Positions 30,916-41,985 of a stretch of DNA of 64,000 nt are shown piece by piece (positions within the stretch are counted from its first letter, which is position 1; each line of letters begins with the position of its first letter). Under the pieces are notes generated by a model, which was not told where the DNA came from, made no database searches, and was given only the letters and a program-made list of their open reading frames with translations. Source of the DNA: Pseudoips prasinana (lineage: Eukaryota > Arthropoda > Insecta > Lepidoptera > Nolidae); NCBI GenBank assembly GCA_951640165.1, contig OX621246.1, positions 5,853,001 through 5,917,000 of the forward strand, given 5' to 3'. A program made the position numbers and the translations under genes.

Positions 30916-32385
30916 TTTTAAATTTTAGATAACACAGAATTTTAAATTTTCCTCACGACAACCGATTTGAAGAAAATTGATAATGCTTTAGCTTTTATCA
31001 CCGGATGAAAATCTTGTAACATACATACTACTTATATACAAAAATAAAAATATGAAAACTTCTTTCAAAGTCGGTGTAAAAGATTACCTCCTTTTCGAAG
31101 TTGGCGTAGTGTAACTTCAATGTTTAGTACTTATTAAAATCTAAATATAGAAGTTAGAAATATAGACAGTTCAGCCTTACCTTTAAGGGAAAAAGCTTTA
31201 TACTACTAACGTTACAAAATAGAGATAAATAATTCAGTTTTACGTTCAAAAATATTTTCGCCCCACGGAACCTTTTTAACCCTTCCGTTTACAAACCGCA
31301 TTATTGACCCTATAGCGGTTGAACAAAGTTTGCATGTTTACGATCGCAGAGCACCCCTAACGTGCAGGAAATAAGGCGCATTCAGACCCCCAACAAAAAG
31401 GGAGCCCAGTTACGATAATATTCTAAACTCGCAACATGATAATTTTTCCTGGTATAAAAAGTAATGTGTTTTAGCAACGTTTCTAGTCGTCCCATTTTTA
31501 ACTCAATCACCTGACCATAAGTTCGATTTTAAAATGGCCAATGATTAAATTAGAATCTGTTACTGGCGTTATTGCGAGGTATAGGTTTTTGGCTAATATT
31601 TAAAGGGCTGTTTCTGAGTTGGCGTTTGATAAAAATATGCCAAAATGGTGGCAATTAACCGGGATATGTCCGTTGTAATCGCAAAGTATGATAGCAACCG
31701 ATCGCGTGGCCGTCGTTAACGAAATAACGAAAATGCACCCTTTACAAATTTACATGATGACCCACTAATAAACCCAGCACATACTTTAGGAGTGTGATCT
31801 CTGGCAAAATGAGCGTGATATTATGGTAAATAGCTTGACACCAATATCTGGAGTAGTTTATTATACGGATCTTGTAGCAACAAGGAACAACTTCAGTGAG
31901 TTAAAGCGCTTTTGCCATTCCTACTGTTGGAATGAAATCTTAAGACCTTCGGTGCTTATGCAGCTGGTTTCTCTAGTTGCAATTATCTTGTTTTATGAGG
32001 GTATAGCCTCGTTATATTATTATGTCTCCCGCTTTGCTCTGGAGGGAAGTGGAACTATTCCTTTTCCAACTCCTTGTTTCTTTCTGATTAAATTAGTTGC
32101 GGGATCCAAGACAGTCAAAGCGATTCCCCGGGACATGTTTGAGCTTCACCGCTTAGTGTCATTTCATTGTGTGTCACTGTTGATCCTGGATTACAGGAGT
32201 TATTAAGAGGGAGGGACTAGACCCGACAAAAAAAATACCCACAAAAATAAAACGTGAACCTGTTGATGTTTGTGATTAGCCTTATTTACCCGACTACTGT
32301 AAAATAGAAAGATACGTTTTGGATCTTAATTTAATATTGCTCGATTTCTGGCCAGTCTATTATGAAAATCATGATGATTTTCACA
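30916..32385. other. Unassigned single-copy-looking DNA
   Basis: No repeat family recognised. It includes a 127-codon frame (31823-32206) whose residues do not suggest any domain; codon use and lack of context make it a weak candidate. I leave it uncalled. Confidence 0.4.
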
Positions 32386-32389
32386 TTAC

Positions 32390-32617
32390 TCTTGCCCGAT
32401 GATGCGTCATCATTTTGACTATAGTCTTGGTTCAGGCTTTAGACTTGCCCGATGGTGTGTCAGGATTTTGATCCTAGTTTTAGCCGATGGTGCGTAATCA
32501 TTTGAACCCTGGTCTTACCCAATGGTGCGACATGATTTTGATCCTAGTTTTATCAGATCGTGCGTCATAGTTTGGATCTTAGTTTAACCCTATGGTACGT
32601 ATTCGTGTGAACACGAC
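32390..32617. repeat. Minisatellite, ~35-bp unit
   Basis: About six degenerate units of the pattern cgatggtgcgtcatgatt + ttgatcctagttttagc. The first unit carries an extra ~18 bp (ttcaggctttagacttg region). Confidence 0.8.
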
Positions 32618-32799
32618 AGTAATGCTCATAGTAAGCGAAAAGAAGGCCGGTGAAAAAGCATGAAAATACTTACACATCCTAGATCTAGCGGTAGTTTGTA
32701 GAGGTCCGATTTAAATCTTTACTGTTATTGCAATATTTCTGGTTATTAAAAGTGTATGTAGAATATGTAATTGGCCATTTACAGCGCCTTAATTCTGCG

Positions 32800-32960
32800 T
32801 GAAAAAAAGTTTTATGCAAACTCTTCCTAGCCGTAGTCCCCAACGCCCCGGTGAAAATCTTCACACCTCCCACGCAAAAATTGGGATCGTTTCGCGCCCA
32901 CGAAACCCTTACGCCCGCATTTCGCGCTGTCAATTCTGTTGACATTTGTTTCCATGTAAT
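32800..32960. other. Unassigned CG-rich patch
   Basis: Contains cgccccggtgaaaatcttc, gatcgtttcgcgcccacg and gcccgcatttcgcgctgtc. CG content stands out in AT-rich surroundings. A 153-codon minus frame (32685-33146) crosses it and runs into an S3 SINE, so it is unlikely to be coding. Confidence 0.35.
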
Positions 32961-33054
32961 TAAACTCTGACACAAAGAGGGGCATAAGTTTAAAACTGAC
33001 GCATGTGTGTTGGTGGCATCATACCTAACATATGAATAAACTGGTTCAATTTTT

Positions 33055-33360
33055 TTGCACGTTGTGGCTAAATGGTTAACTGTAGATTGTCGCCTCGCTA
33101 CAACTCCCCGCCGACGTGTTTCGGATTTGATCCCCGTACAGAGCAACTATTTGTGTGATTCATATAATTGTACGGTACCAATGTTGCGCAAATTATGTTC
33201 ATTTACTTACATCTACTATTCATGTTACCTCTTGTATATAGTGGTTCTGAGTCTAAATGAATTTGTGTAGGTGAACTGATGGTAGGTGACTGAGATGCTT
33301 GTAAATTTGCCCGTGGTACAAGGATTTATTTCCCTAGTGCTGATGTTGTCCTAAATTACA
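33055..33360 (+). repeat. Old S3 SINE
   Basis: gtggctaaatggttaactg head, tttcggatttgatccccg (degraded B box), caactatttgtgtgattcat, then gtggtacaaggatttatttc and ccctagtgctgatgttg end. The middle is rearranged. Confidence 0.5.
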
Positions 33361-33414
33361 AAAGTAGCTGTTTTTGAAGTTATACTTCTTTTGGCGCCAT
33401 GGAGAAAAATGATG

Positions 33415-33560
33415 AGAGTGAATTTTTACGATGCGCGCGCACACCGACACCAAAAAATTTAACAGCATGAAGTTAGTTCTAGGTGGTATGACAGTGAATT
33501 TTTACGATGCGCGCGCATCGTAAAAATAACAGCATGAAGTTAGTTCTAGGTGGTATGAAA
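33415..33560. repeat. Imperfect duplication with a 28-bp palindrome
   Basis: gtgaatttttacgatgcgcg and aacagcatgaagttagttct each occur twice. In the second copy the core has become tttttacgatgcgc-gcgcatcgtaaaaa (33499-33526), a perfect palindrome absent from the first copy, which reads gcgcgcacaccgacacc. Confidence 0.88.
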
Positions 33561-33699
33561 ATTGATAACTATGTTCAAGTTGTATATTAAGAAGTATCTA
33601 ACGCGTGTACATAAGTACACACAAGTTTTTTTTAGTTAAAGAAGAGGGATTTGACAGTATAGTTATAAATTAAGATGAATAAATACATATTGCTTTGTG

Positions 33700-33945
33700 G
33701 CTGACGGCAAAGAATATCAACACCCCATCTCATTCGGGGGGCACAAAAGTTACCCTGAGGGAATATCACCCAGATAATTGGGCAGCAGCAATCTGTACTA
33801 TGACTATCGTACTGCGATCGCCAAGCCGTGTCGTGTCAGCCAACCCTGGTGATTTTAGAATATCCTTCCGTATAATGGAAATATTTTGGGAAGACTTTAG
33901 TCCAGGAGTGGACGACTTTCAGGAGACGATGGCGGTGGATGAGGT
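33700..33945 (-). repeat. R3 repeat
   Basis: Plus-strand words gtggctgacggcaaagaata, caccccatctcattcgggg, cctgagggaatatcacccag, tgcgatcgccaagccgtgtc, tccaggagtggacgactttc. Complete in outline but diverged. Confidence 0.6.
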
Positions 33946-34904
33946 GTTGATATACTTGCACATCAGCCACACAGCCAGTTGTCTAGAAAAAAATGTTGAA
34001 GTAGGTTGTATTGTATACATGTAACTTAATAAACGTACATACTGAAAATAACAGAATCCTTTACTGAATCGATTTATGTCATTTTTTGTATAGGTATTAA
34101 ATTAAAAACTACGGAAATTATTCTAATATTAAACCTGTACAGTCAAAACAAATTCAAATGGACCGTAAGTCAAAGTAATAAGACTTTTAAAATCGCAGTT
34201 TTATTTGTATTCATACAAATTCCATCATTCAATACAAAATAAAGCAAAATAAACTTTTTTTCCAAGAAAGTAATTTAGTAAATAACAATGCATATGCGTT
34301 TGCATTTCAAAAAATGTTTAGCTAAAAGATCCAGCAATGGTCAGTGCGATAGTATATATTATTTAGCTACTGTTTTAAATAATTCTTACCTTAAAATCAT
34401 AAAAATTACTTCAAATTTTCTTTAAAGAAGGTACACATGTTAAATTAAAAATTCAGTGTATGTATTATGATTACAATACAACATAATATTCTGATTGCGG
34501 TGTTTGAGGGTGTGCGTTAAAAATTACGTTACATGTTGCATATTTTTTTTAAGTGTTTATTGCGAGAGAATCCGTAACGACAACTCCGTGACTTATTTAT
34601 TTTAATGTATTTAAAAAGTAAAAAAAAAACAATGTCCATACAAAAGACGATGGAATAATTCCAAGTAACTAAATTGAAATTACATAATGTATCTACAGGT
34701 GGTAACTAGGTTTTAACGTAAAACTAAAGGGCAGAGATATAATTAAACTTCAGTTAAGTCGTAATACAGTAAATAACTACTGTTTTACTGAACACGCGAT
34801 GTCACACTCGACCATTTTTAGGGTTACGTATCATATAAACAAAATGGAACTGAATTCTTCTTTGTGTGGTCGCGCTCATAGTCAGTTTCTCTCACTGGTC
34901 CATA
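33946..34904. other. No recognised feature
   Basis: Very AT-rich; no frame or repeat recognised. Confidence 0.45.
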
Positions 34905-35010
34905 ATTATATATCCTGGGACATTACACACGGCTATCTGATCCGAAACTAAGCAGAGCTTGTACTATGGAAACTAGATAACTGATATACTACATATTATA
35001 CTACTTTTAT
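34905..35010 (-). repeat. S2 SINE, tail only
   Basis: tatcctgggacattacacac, gatccgaaactaagcagagc, ctatggaaactagataactg. It carries the tctagtttcc variant that offers a TA, the same site used by the Tc1 element in another copy. Followed at 35036-35065 by a scrap of the R3 end (gccgaaaccatacggc). Confidence 0.7.
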
Positions 35011-35297
35011 ATAATGACAGGTATAAAGGATAAATCGAGGCCGAAACCATACGGCTTAGATAGATATATTTTCATATAAATAATATATGTTGCTTCTCCT
35101 ATGGGTTGGAAACAGTGGACTCCTGGGACCCAGGAGCACGGAGGGATATCAGGGAGTTTTTAGGCGACTTATCAAATCGTCAACATGTAATCTTCGCCGT
35201 ACGAGGTAATGTTGCCAGCTATCTGGACATCTTGGCTGTAGGCAACGACTTTTTAGCCCAGGTTTTTATATGTAGGTATGTTTTTATCATAAATATA

Positions 35298-35704
35298 CTA
35301 GCGGTCCGGTACGTGCTTCGCTACGTATAAGGCATAGTAATAAAAAAAAAGATTATTAAGTTCATTTATTCAAACAAAAAAATATTTTAAATTGCTAAAA
35401 GATGTAGATTTGACACTTTTTCAAGACTTTTTTTTAATTTTCTCTACGTACAAACCTTCCCTGGACTTCCACGAATAATTCAAGACCAAAATGAGCCTAA
35501 TCGGTAAAGGCGTTGTTGAGTTATAACATTACAACGAAAAGTGGCATTGATTTATATATATATAGATTTTTTTAATTTTCTCTACGTACAAACCTTCCCT
35601 GGACTTCCACGAATAATTCAACACCAAAATGAGCCTAATCGGTAAAGGCGTTGTTGAGTTATAACATTACAACGAAAAGTGGCATTGATTTTTATATATA
35701 TAGA
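35298..35704 (-). mobile_element. Helitron with duplicated 5' end
   Basis: Minus strand 3' end: cgaagcacgtaccggaccg + CTAG before T. The 5' end (tctatatatataaatc) occurs at 35566 and again at 35704. The intervening 137 bp repeat the 5' region almost exactly (cctaatcggtaaaggcgttg, gaccttccctggacttcc-type words in both). The type differs from the other Helitrons in this window. Confidence 0.72.
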
Positions 35705-35952
35705 TTCGGATATATTTTTGAAAGTAAAAATATCTATATATAGATAACGAATCAGTGGAAAAGTTATAAGTAACATCCCACTCATTCAGACCTACATCCA
35801 TATACAATCAAATTAGTATCAAATGGAGTGTACATAATACAATTACACCGACAAAATAAACGCGTGGTCGGGGTACATGTCACATTTCTTCGCAGAAATA
35901 CGTGTCTTTTTATAGGAAAAGATGTTATGATCATCATATTTACATTTGAAAT

Positions 35953-36690
35953 GACGGGCTGGCGTGGTGCGCAAATGCTTGCTTTTCACGCCGGAGGTCG
36001 TGGGTTCTGTTACCACCCAAGACAGATATTTGTGTGCATGAACATGTATGTTTGTCCTGAGTCTGGGTTAGTGTTGAAAATGACTAAAGTGACTGAATTA
36101 GACTGACTGTCATTTACGGTCAAATTGGTCAAAAATGGTCATTAACTGTCAAAAATGGTCATTTTCAGTCAGTTTGATTTCAGTAATATTTTAGTACCTT
36201 TTAAGTTTTTGTCGTTGATAAAAGTCTACAACTTCTAAATTGAAACAAAAAGTTTTTATGACTTATAGTATTATTATATAGTGTTAATAATTTTTCATTT
36301 CTAATCATGCGTGCATTTAAGACAAAATGGCAACGCGCATCGACTTTGATGTCGTCTCATGTTAAATAGAAAATAAAACGTTGCTTCATTTAAACTTGCA
36401 TATAAAATGGGGACCTAAATAAATACATAATTGGGTGGTAGTCGAGAATAGACAATAATATTTGAGTCAAATTGACTGAATTTGACAGTAAATGGCCGGT
36501 CATTTAAGGTTTATGACAATTGTGACTAGTCATATTCAGTCATTTTACATCTCTAGTCTGGGTATAATATAATATTTTTTTACAAAAGATAAGTAGTACA
36601 TCAGTTATCTGGTTTCCATATTACAAGCTCTGCTTAGTTTGGGATCAGATGGCCATGTGTAAATAATGTCCCAGGATATTATTTTTATTA
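35953..36690 (+). repeat. S2 SINE split by a hAT element
   Basis: Left part 35953-36068 (acgggctggcgtggtgc, gtcgtgggttctgttaccac, tgtgtgcatgaacatgtat, tcctgagtctgggt). Right part from 36556 (gtctgggtataatataat, tatctggtttccatattac, gtttgggatcagatggcc). Confidence 0.85.
36069..36555. mobile_element. Non-autonomous hAT element, 487 bp
   Basis: Flanked by the 8-bp duplication gtctgggt (36061-36068, 36556-36563), the hAT hallmark. Termini tagtgttgaaaatgact and (reverse) tagagatgtaaaatgact match at most positions. Subterminal copies of aaatggtcatt / gtcaaaaatggtca at left and tgacagtaaatggccg at right resemble transposase-binding motifs. No transposase coding. Confidence 0.88.
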
Positions 36691-36714
36691 TTTAATCTCA
36701 CTAAGTATTCGACT

Positions 36715-36920
36715 GCACGTGTGGCGCAGCGGCTAAGATAGTCGCCACGCCGCTTCGTGTCGTGGGTACGAGGATCCAGGCTCTGAACAACTATTTGTGG
36801 AACCCATAAATAGTTGTTCAGAGCCTGGATGTAATTTGTGTCCGTCTATTATGTTTGTAAAGTACCCCTCGACACAGGGATTATTTCCCTAATGCGGGCG
36901 TTGTATTTTATAAAGATAAA
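36715..36920 (+). repeat. S3 SINE with a rewritten B box
   Basis: Head gtggcgcagcggctaaga and gccgcttcgtgtcgtgggta are normal. The B-box segment is replaced by ccaggctctgaacaactatt, the exact complement of the downstream ataaatagttgttcagagcctgg region, giving a hairpin at 36776-36828 with 24-bp arms. The tail (gtccgtctattatgtttgta, gggattatttccctaatgcg) is normal. Confidence 0.78.
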
Positions 36921-37310
36921 AAAAAAGTATTTAATTTTTTTTAAAAGAAGAAGTAACAAAATTAATTGTAAATAATTAAATTACTTTTTTAATGTATATA
37001 TAATGGTTACGTCTTAAAATCTCTAAAATAAAAAAAAAACCTCACGTTGAAACACCTCCGTTCAAAATACCTAAAATAGAAATACTTACTGGTTTAAAAT
37101 ACCTAAGCAAAGGACACCTACATAAAAAATACCTAAGTTCAAAATACCGATTGTACTAAGTATATTATGATCAAAAATAATTTGATGATGCGCTCGCCGG
37201 CCGATATTGAACGGAGGTGTTTTAACGTAAGGTATTTTAGTTTTAGAGATTTAAATACGTACCCATATATAATAAATATGAAAAGAATAAAGAAGACCTG
37301 GTGTGTCCAC
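36921..37310. other. No gene; inverted word pair
   Basis: acctcacgttgaaacacctccgtt near 37041-37064 (split here as acctcacgttgaaacacc and tccgtt) is mirrored by aacggaggtgttttaacgt near 37210-37230, with taaaatacctaa words between, suggesting an unclassified foldback repeat. Confidence 0.45.
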
Positions 37311-37356
37311 CCATAATCACTCGCAACAATGTCCCTCTTGTTGCGAGTGATTATGG
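37311..37356. repeat. Hairpin, 19-bp perfect arms
   Basis: ccataatcactcgcaacaa, loop tgtccctc, ttgttgcgagtgattatgg. Followed by gcgttgccggcctta, a piece of R2. Confidence 0.85.
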
Positions 37357-37564
37357 CGCAAGTGCGTTGCCGGCCTTACTACAATAATTGGTGAAAAAAT
37401 AATATCTAGCGATCCAATGTGCCAATTTTTAATCCTTTACAATGTTGTAAGAATGTTTATAATCGCTTGGTTTTTAACCCTATCTTAAGGGTATACAATA
37501 TACAATTCAAAACCAACAGGCTAGTCGGGCATAATACTGATTCATATTGCTTTAATAGTGCTGG

Positions 37565-37925
37565 ATTACACCCTGAAAAAAAAAACTTGAGAGGTGTCAA
37601 GGGACACCCGGATGGAACGAAGTTATTTCTTATTATTTATTATGTTCAAAAAACCTGTATACACTCAACAAAAATAATCGTCGCGACACCACACTGTTCA
37701 ATGCGAAATAGAAATGAAAATATCAGACAGACAGAGAAACATGCGCACGCCGCACAGCTGCAAAAAGTGTCGTGACAACTTTTCGTAAGATTTTTTTCCG
37801 TCTAGCCCCCTTTCACAACGCGCGATAAGGAACTTCGTTCCAAAAACAGCAGCAATTCACACAAATATACCTTCACGCTGGAACGAGGTCCGCAGACCTT
37901 GATCACTGATCGGGAGGCCGTCCTA
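37565..37925. repeat. Unclassified element with inverted core words
   Basis: ggatggaacgaagtt (about 37610) faces aacttcgttcc (about 37830). A gtgtcaagggacacccgg segment and a 118-codon frame (37419-37775) occur, but the frame has no recognisable domain. Confidence 0.35.
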
Positions 37926-38264
37926 TATTTTCAATTATATCTAATAGGTACCTACATAGAATACATTATGTAAATATCCTGAAATTTCAACATAGTTATG
38001 TTAATCGTTACCTCCTCGTCAGTGTTGGGTCATTACCGTGGCTTTAGGGCCATTGTTAGCGTTTCGTAAGAATGCAAAGTGCCCGTCATTCGTTCGTTAT
38101 GAACATTAACTTATTGCCTTGACATGTGTCAAGTGTGTGAAGTTACTGATGATGGAATAATTTCAGATATCGTGTTTACGGGTGTACTATGCCAAATAAT
38201 CGAATATCAATTGATCGATCACTAAAAATTGAATGTCTAAATACTCGAACGTTCATAATACCAA
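37926..38264. other. No recognised feature
   Basis: Nothing matched. Confidence 0.4.
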
Positions 38265-38395
38265 GCAACACTTGTTTGCTGACTCTTAAAGGCTGGCAAC
38301 CCACCCGCGACACTCAGCGGCGGTGATCACTAACCATCAGGTGACCCACCTGCTCGTTTGTCGCCCGCTGATATATATAAAAAAAAAACATTCCA
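38265..38395 (-). repeat. R2 repeat, 5' part
   Basis: Plus-strand words acacttgtttgctgactctt, ggtgatcactaaccatcagg, ctcgtttgtcgcccgctgat and an A run match the reverse complement of the R2 5' half. Confidence 0.65.
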
Positions 38396-38410
38396 TAGAC
38401 TCTACAAAGA

Positions 38411-38582
38411 TGGGTCAACTTCAACAGCAATCTAAACACATCCCGGGACTCCCCCATCAGGCGCCAGAAGAAGTTCACGGCAAGTTAGGTTTAGTTGCAG
38501 AGAGTCCCACCCGCAGACACTTTTTCCGGGTGACATGCGTAGCCACCTCTTTCCTCTCTCCTTCCTTACCAAAAAAAAAATA
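38411..38582 (-). repeat. Interspersed repeat R7
   Basis: Minus strand: gtggctacgcatgtcaccc, aaagtgtctgcgggtgggac, aactaaacctaacttgccgt, ggcgcctgatgggg. Shares its order with 14705-14870. Confidence 0.55.
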
Positions 38583-39004
38583 AGAGTTACTTTTCAGGTA
38601 ATCATTAAAGGTACCCGAATTGGAGAAACCTTTTCATGTGTGTTGACGATTTGTTGGCATATTCAGTGGGATTATTTTCTGCTTCCTTGTTGTGTTGTAG
38701 GTACTAGAATATTTTTGCGAATAAGTTTAAATAATTATATTTAGAGTATACTTAATGAGCACGTCTTATTATTACTAAAAAGATTATTTTAATTGGTAGC
38801 TAAAATTTTTATATGTAAAAAATTGTTTTCGTGAAATTACGCATCCTTGCGTAGGATAGCCAGATACCAGATAGGTAAATCACTGTACCTACGCGAAAAG
38901 TGATTATATAATCTTAATGTTATTAAATTCTAATCATCCGGTGTTTTGTTATTCCGTTCTATTATAAAGGTAATATAATGTATACAAAATGAAAGAGTTG
39001 TACA
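38583..39004. other. No recognised feature
   Basis: AT-rich, nothing matched. Confidence 0.4.
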
Positions 39005-39083
39005 CGGCTCTGGCCCGACTCAGGATTTGAACCCACATTATCTGCGGTTGAAAACGCTACCGCTAGACTAACGAGGCAGTAAT
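39005..39083 (-). repeat. tRNA-like SINE head, family S4
   Basis: Minus strand: actgcctcgttagtctagcg (A-box region) and gtgggttcaaatcctgag (B box). Confidence 0.5.
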
Positions 39084-39387
39084 TTTTGTAATTTTATATA
39101 AGTTTAAGTGTCTGCATCATAATATATTCACAACTCTGCACTGTGCAATATTAAGTGCCTATGCTATTACGGGTTTTGGTTACATCATTAGTGCACTTGC
39201 AGCGAAGGGCTAACTCTGTAAGGTTAACCTAACCTATTATAGCGAAACAAGGCTTTTGGGTCACGGCCTGGGTAACGAGAAGCAATTGCGCTCATTAAGT
39301 TATCATGCGAGCGAAGATTTGTCGCTTTTATGACTGTAATTGAGAAGTTGTCAGTGTTCTATCGCCAAATTTTTGATAGCATCTTGT

Positions 39388-40055
39388 TTTTTTGATAAGG
39401 CAGTATTAATGCCTGCTCATTCCACCTGCAAAAGATGTCTACAGGTGGGTATGTCGGAATTGCATCGACTAAACGTAAACTGCCAATGACTGCTCTTGGT
39501 GGCTATGGGGTGAGCACCAGAGAAACGCGGCTATACTGCTCCGGTACTCCCTTTTACGCCCATTTGCGTGGGCCATACGTGGCCCACGCAAATGGGCGTA
39601 AAAGGGACGAATACGTCCAGGACAATTGTGTGTTCTCTCGGATTACCGCCTCCTCCATACCAGAACAGCGACTGCGCCACATACAGATCTTTGACTTCCC
39701 AGAGTTGTTGCATGTGGCGACAGTTGAGGACACTTTTCTTAGTGCCACCGCAGTTCTGAGTGGGACTTTAGATACCGGCTGTCGCCGTCTGGCTAACGCC
39801 TTCTCCGTCTGCGAGCAGGACCGGCTCGCTCCCGATTCCCTTCGGCAACCTTCTTCTGGAGCACAAAGGCTTCACAGAAGGAGATCAAGGCGTCCGATTT
39901 GGTGGATTCACCCGCCAGCACCTAAGATTAGCGATAGGGATAAATCCCGTTCGATCTTTGAATCCAGACTCTGGCGAGGACGTGATCTTGTTTTGAAAAT
40001 AAAGGTGGCCTTGGCGATTCTCCTGGAAGCCGTACGGCGACAAACCTAGACAAAC
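39388..40055. repeat. R7-bearing retroelement remnant
   Basis: The R7 words gataaggcagtattaatgc, gatgtctacaggtgggtat and tgctccggtactccc lie at 39388-39550, then a perfect hairpin (39549-39606). From there to 40055 the DNA is unusually G+C-rich. Its minus strand has a short frame near 39930-39830 reading ALISFCEAFVLQKKVAEG and RERAGPARRRRRR, reminiscent of the C-terminal end of a LINE protein, but frames shift on either side. The 204-codon plus frame spanning the region looks spurious because it runs through both R7 and the hairpin. Confidence 0.4.
39549..39606. repeat. Hairpin, 27-bp perfect arms
   Basis: Left arm starts cccttttacgcccatttgcg, right arm ends cgcaaatgggcgtaaaaggg, loop tacg. 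No mismatch. Confidence 0.95.
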
Positions 40056-41204
40056 AGTACCTACTGTAACTAACTGCAATTGTTCAGTAACGCGTAATAT
40101 AGGTATTTCTAACGTCTGTTTCCAACGTCTATAACCGTATAATTGACTGAATTCTTAACCTTGATGTTAATTGAATTGAATACTTGGCTGCTTAGAAACA
40201 GTGATTGTCGTACAGGTTCATCCAGCAGTGTCTATTTTCGGCAATAATGATAATTTCCTGTGTTGAATTCCGCGGTCAATCTCAATGGAGACTAGTCATC
40301 TGCGGAGAACAGATTATAGTGGGGAAGTTTGTGCTTAAATACAGGTCCACTTTCTATTCCCCGACGGCTTTACGGGCTCTTCGAGGCACGGGGCATAATG
40401 TTGGGATTTACTATAGGACCAGAGAGGTGGCTTTTTAATCAGATTCCAGGTTATTTTTTAAGAGATGAGGGAGAAGGAACGACGTCTGCCGTGACACTTT
40501 GCTGCTTCTAAATTGCAATGACATATTATGTATCGCTGATCCATTCTACAAATTTGAAATTGGCGAGCAATGATTGCAAAACTATTGCTATACCTTGATT
40601 AGTATACGTAATAATAAGGGCGGTGTACTGTTCGATATACTTTGCATTTTCATTTGAAAATTTCACTGACATAGTCTTCAACAGAAATCATCCATAAAGC
40701 CATCAAAAATCGACTCTGTTTGATTGAAATAAAGTTAATCTTTGATTTCGCTGGGTGGAACTATTAAAAAATAAACTCTATTTCTTCATAATAGAGTTAA
40801 ATTTTAAGTACTTATAAAGTATATGACTGTATGTACTAAAAGTGTTATCACGTGTGTCGACATGAAGCGTTTACTGCATAATTGATTTTCTTTCGTTAAA
40901 AAAACGTAAGAAACTCACATTCCATTAATATGCAATGTTTATGATTTGATTGTTTCGCGCCTTATGTTAATAAATTAACACTTTACGTATCATGCGGAAG
41001 AAAGACTGATTGTACTCAATAGTATTCTCATATTTATTTTTAATATTATATACATATATACGTGTATATTTATATATGTTTATACTTATATTTATTTATA
41101 AATATATATTAGTTTATGTAATAAGTATTTATGTATTTTATGTAAGTACACATCTTGTATATTAGTATAGGATTTTTACCTTCACACATTACAATTTATA
41201 GTGC
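40056..41204. other. No recognised feature
   Basis: Unassigned, ending in a TATATA-rich stretch (41040-41120). Two overlapping frames of 60-77 codons near 40205-40511 are not recognisable. Confidence 0.45.
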
Positions 41205-41315
41205 ACCTACCAAGTTTTTCTCTGCATCACCCTAAGGTTGACTGGTAGAGAATGACTCTGGCATTAAGTCCGCCTTGTACATCGTTGTGCTAAAGTTTTA
41301 AATAAAAAAAAATGG
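41205..41315 (+). repeat. LINE 3' UTR tail
   Basis: ctctgcatcaccctaaggtt, gactggtagagaatgact, ggcattaagtccgcc, ttgtacatcgttgtgc, then an A-rich end. The same block in reverse is at 43705-43910. Confidence 0.6.
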
Positions 41316-41445
41316 ATAACTTAAGCAGAGATTGTATTGTATTTAAATTACGTTTTTATTACTTTAAACTAAAAAAATATAACTTTCAATTAAATATCGA
41401 TATAGGTAATATTGTATTTGGCCTACTAATTGTATTGTTAAAGTA

Positions 41446-41580
41446 CAGACGCCAGCACATCAAGCTACACCAATCTGTCAAATTCCCGCAATTGAAAGTG
41501 AACCTTATGCTTCTGTGATAAAGTTGAAAATCTATAAAAGAAATTTGACAGATTGGGGTAGCTGGATGTACTGGCGTATG
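41446..41580. mobile_element. 135-bp MITE with TA target duplication
   Basis: Termini cagacgccagcacatcaagc and gatgtactggcgtatg, TA at 41444-41445 and 41581-41582. Same orientation as 7974 and 13473. Confidence 0.88.
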
Positions 41581-41587
41581 TACTATT

Positions 41588-41700
41588 GTCAAAATTTCCC
41601 GCTAGTGAACCTTCTAATATAAAGGTTGCAAGTTCGATCCTCGCACAAGACAAATATTTGTGTTTAATAATCAGTTCACCTAAAGGTATTATTAATATTT
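41588..41700 (+). repeat. tRNA-like SINE fragment
   Basis: gcaagttcgatcctcgc is B-box-like, followed by caagacaaatatttgtg as in S-type SINEs. The A-box part is weak and the tail is not from a known family here. Confidence 0.4.
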
Positions 41701-41904
41701 TATTATAATTAAATTTAGGATATTTAAAAACATTAATTAGGTTTTTTAAATATCAATTATATAAAAATCACATTTGGGATCAGGTGGCAGTTACCTATCC
41801 CCAGATATTTATTTACAGGACCAACGCCGTGGTCTCCGAGACACTGGGGTGTGTGATACATGCAGGCTGAGAATGAGAAATTTTGCTTAATAGTAGAATC
41901 CATA

Positions 41905-41985
41905 ATTTTATGGCTCGACCCGGGGTTTGAACCTAGGACCTCGGTTGAACACGATACCGCGAGACCTACGATGCAGTATAGCAGT
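41905..41985 (-). repeat. tRNA-like SINE head, family S4
   Basis: Minus strand: cgtaggtctcgcggtatcgt and gaggtcctaggttcaaaccc (B box). Confidence 0.45.

Noticed and set aside
31823..32206. 127-codon open frame as a gene
   Set aside because: No domain, no signal peptide pattern I trust, no splice context and no neighbour of related function. Kept only as an unassigned note.
32685..33146. 153-codon minus frame as a gene
   Set aside because: Runs into the antisense of an old S3 SINE. No recognisable motif.
38020..38060. hAT-like end (cagtgttgggtcattacc)
   Set aside because: A single TIR-like word with no partner and no 8-bp duplication.
39435..40049. 204-codon open frame as a gene
   Set aside because: It starts in an R7 repeat and reads through both arms of a perfect 58-bp hairpin. 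The composition is arginine-rich and no domain is recognisable. Probably a chance frame in G+C-rich repeat DNA.
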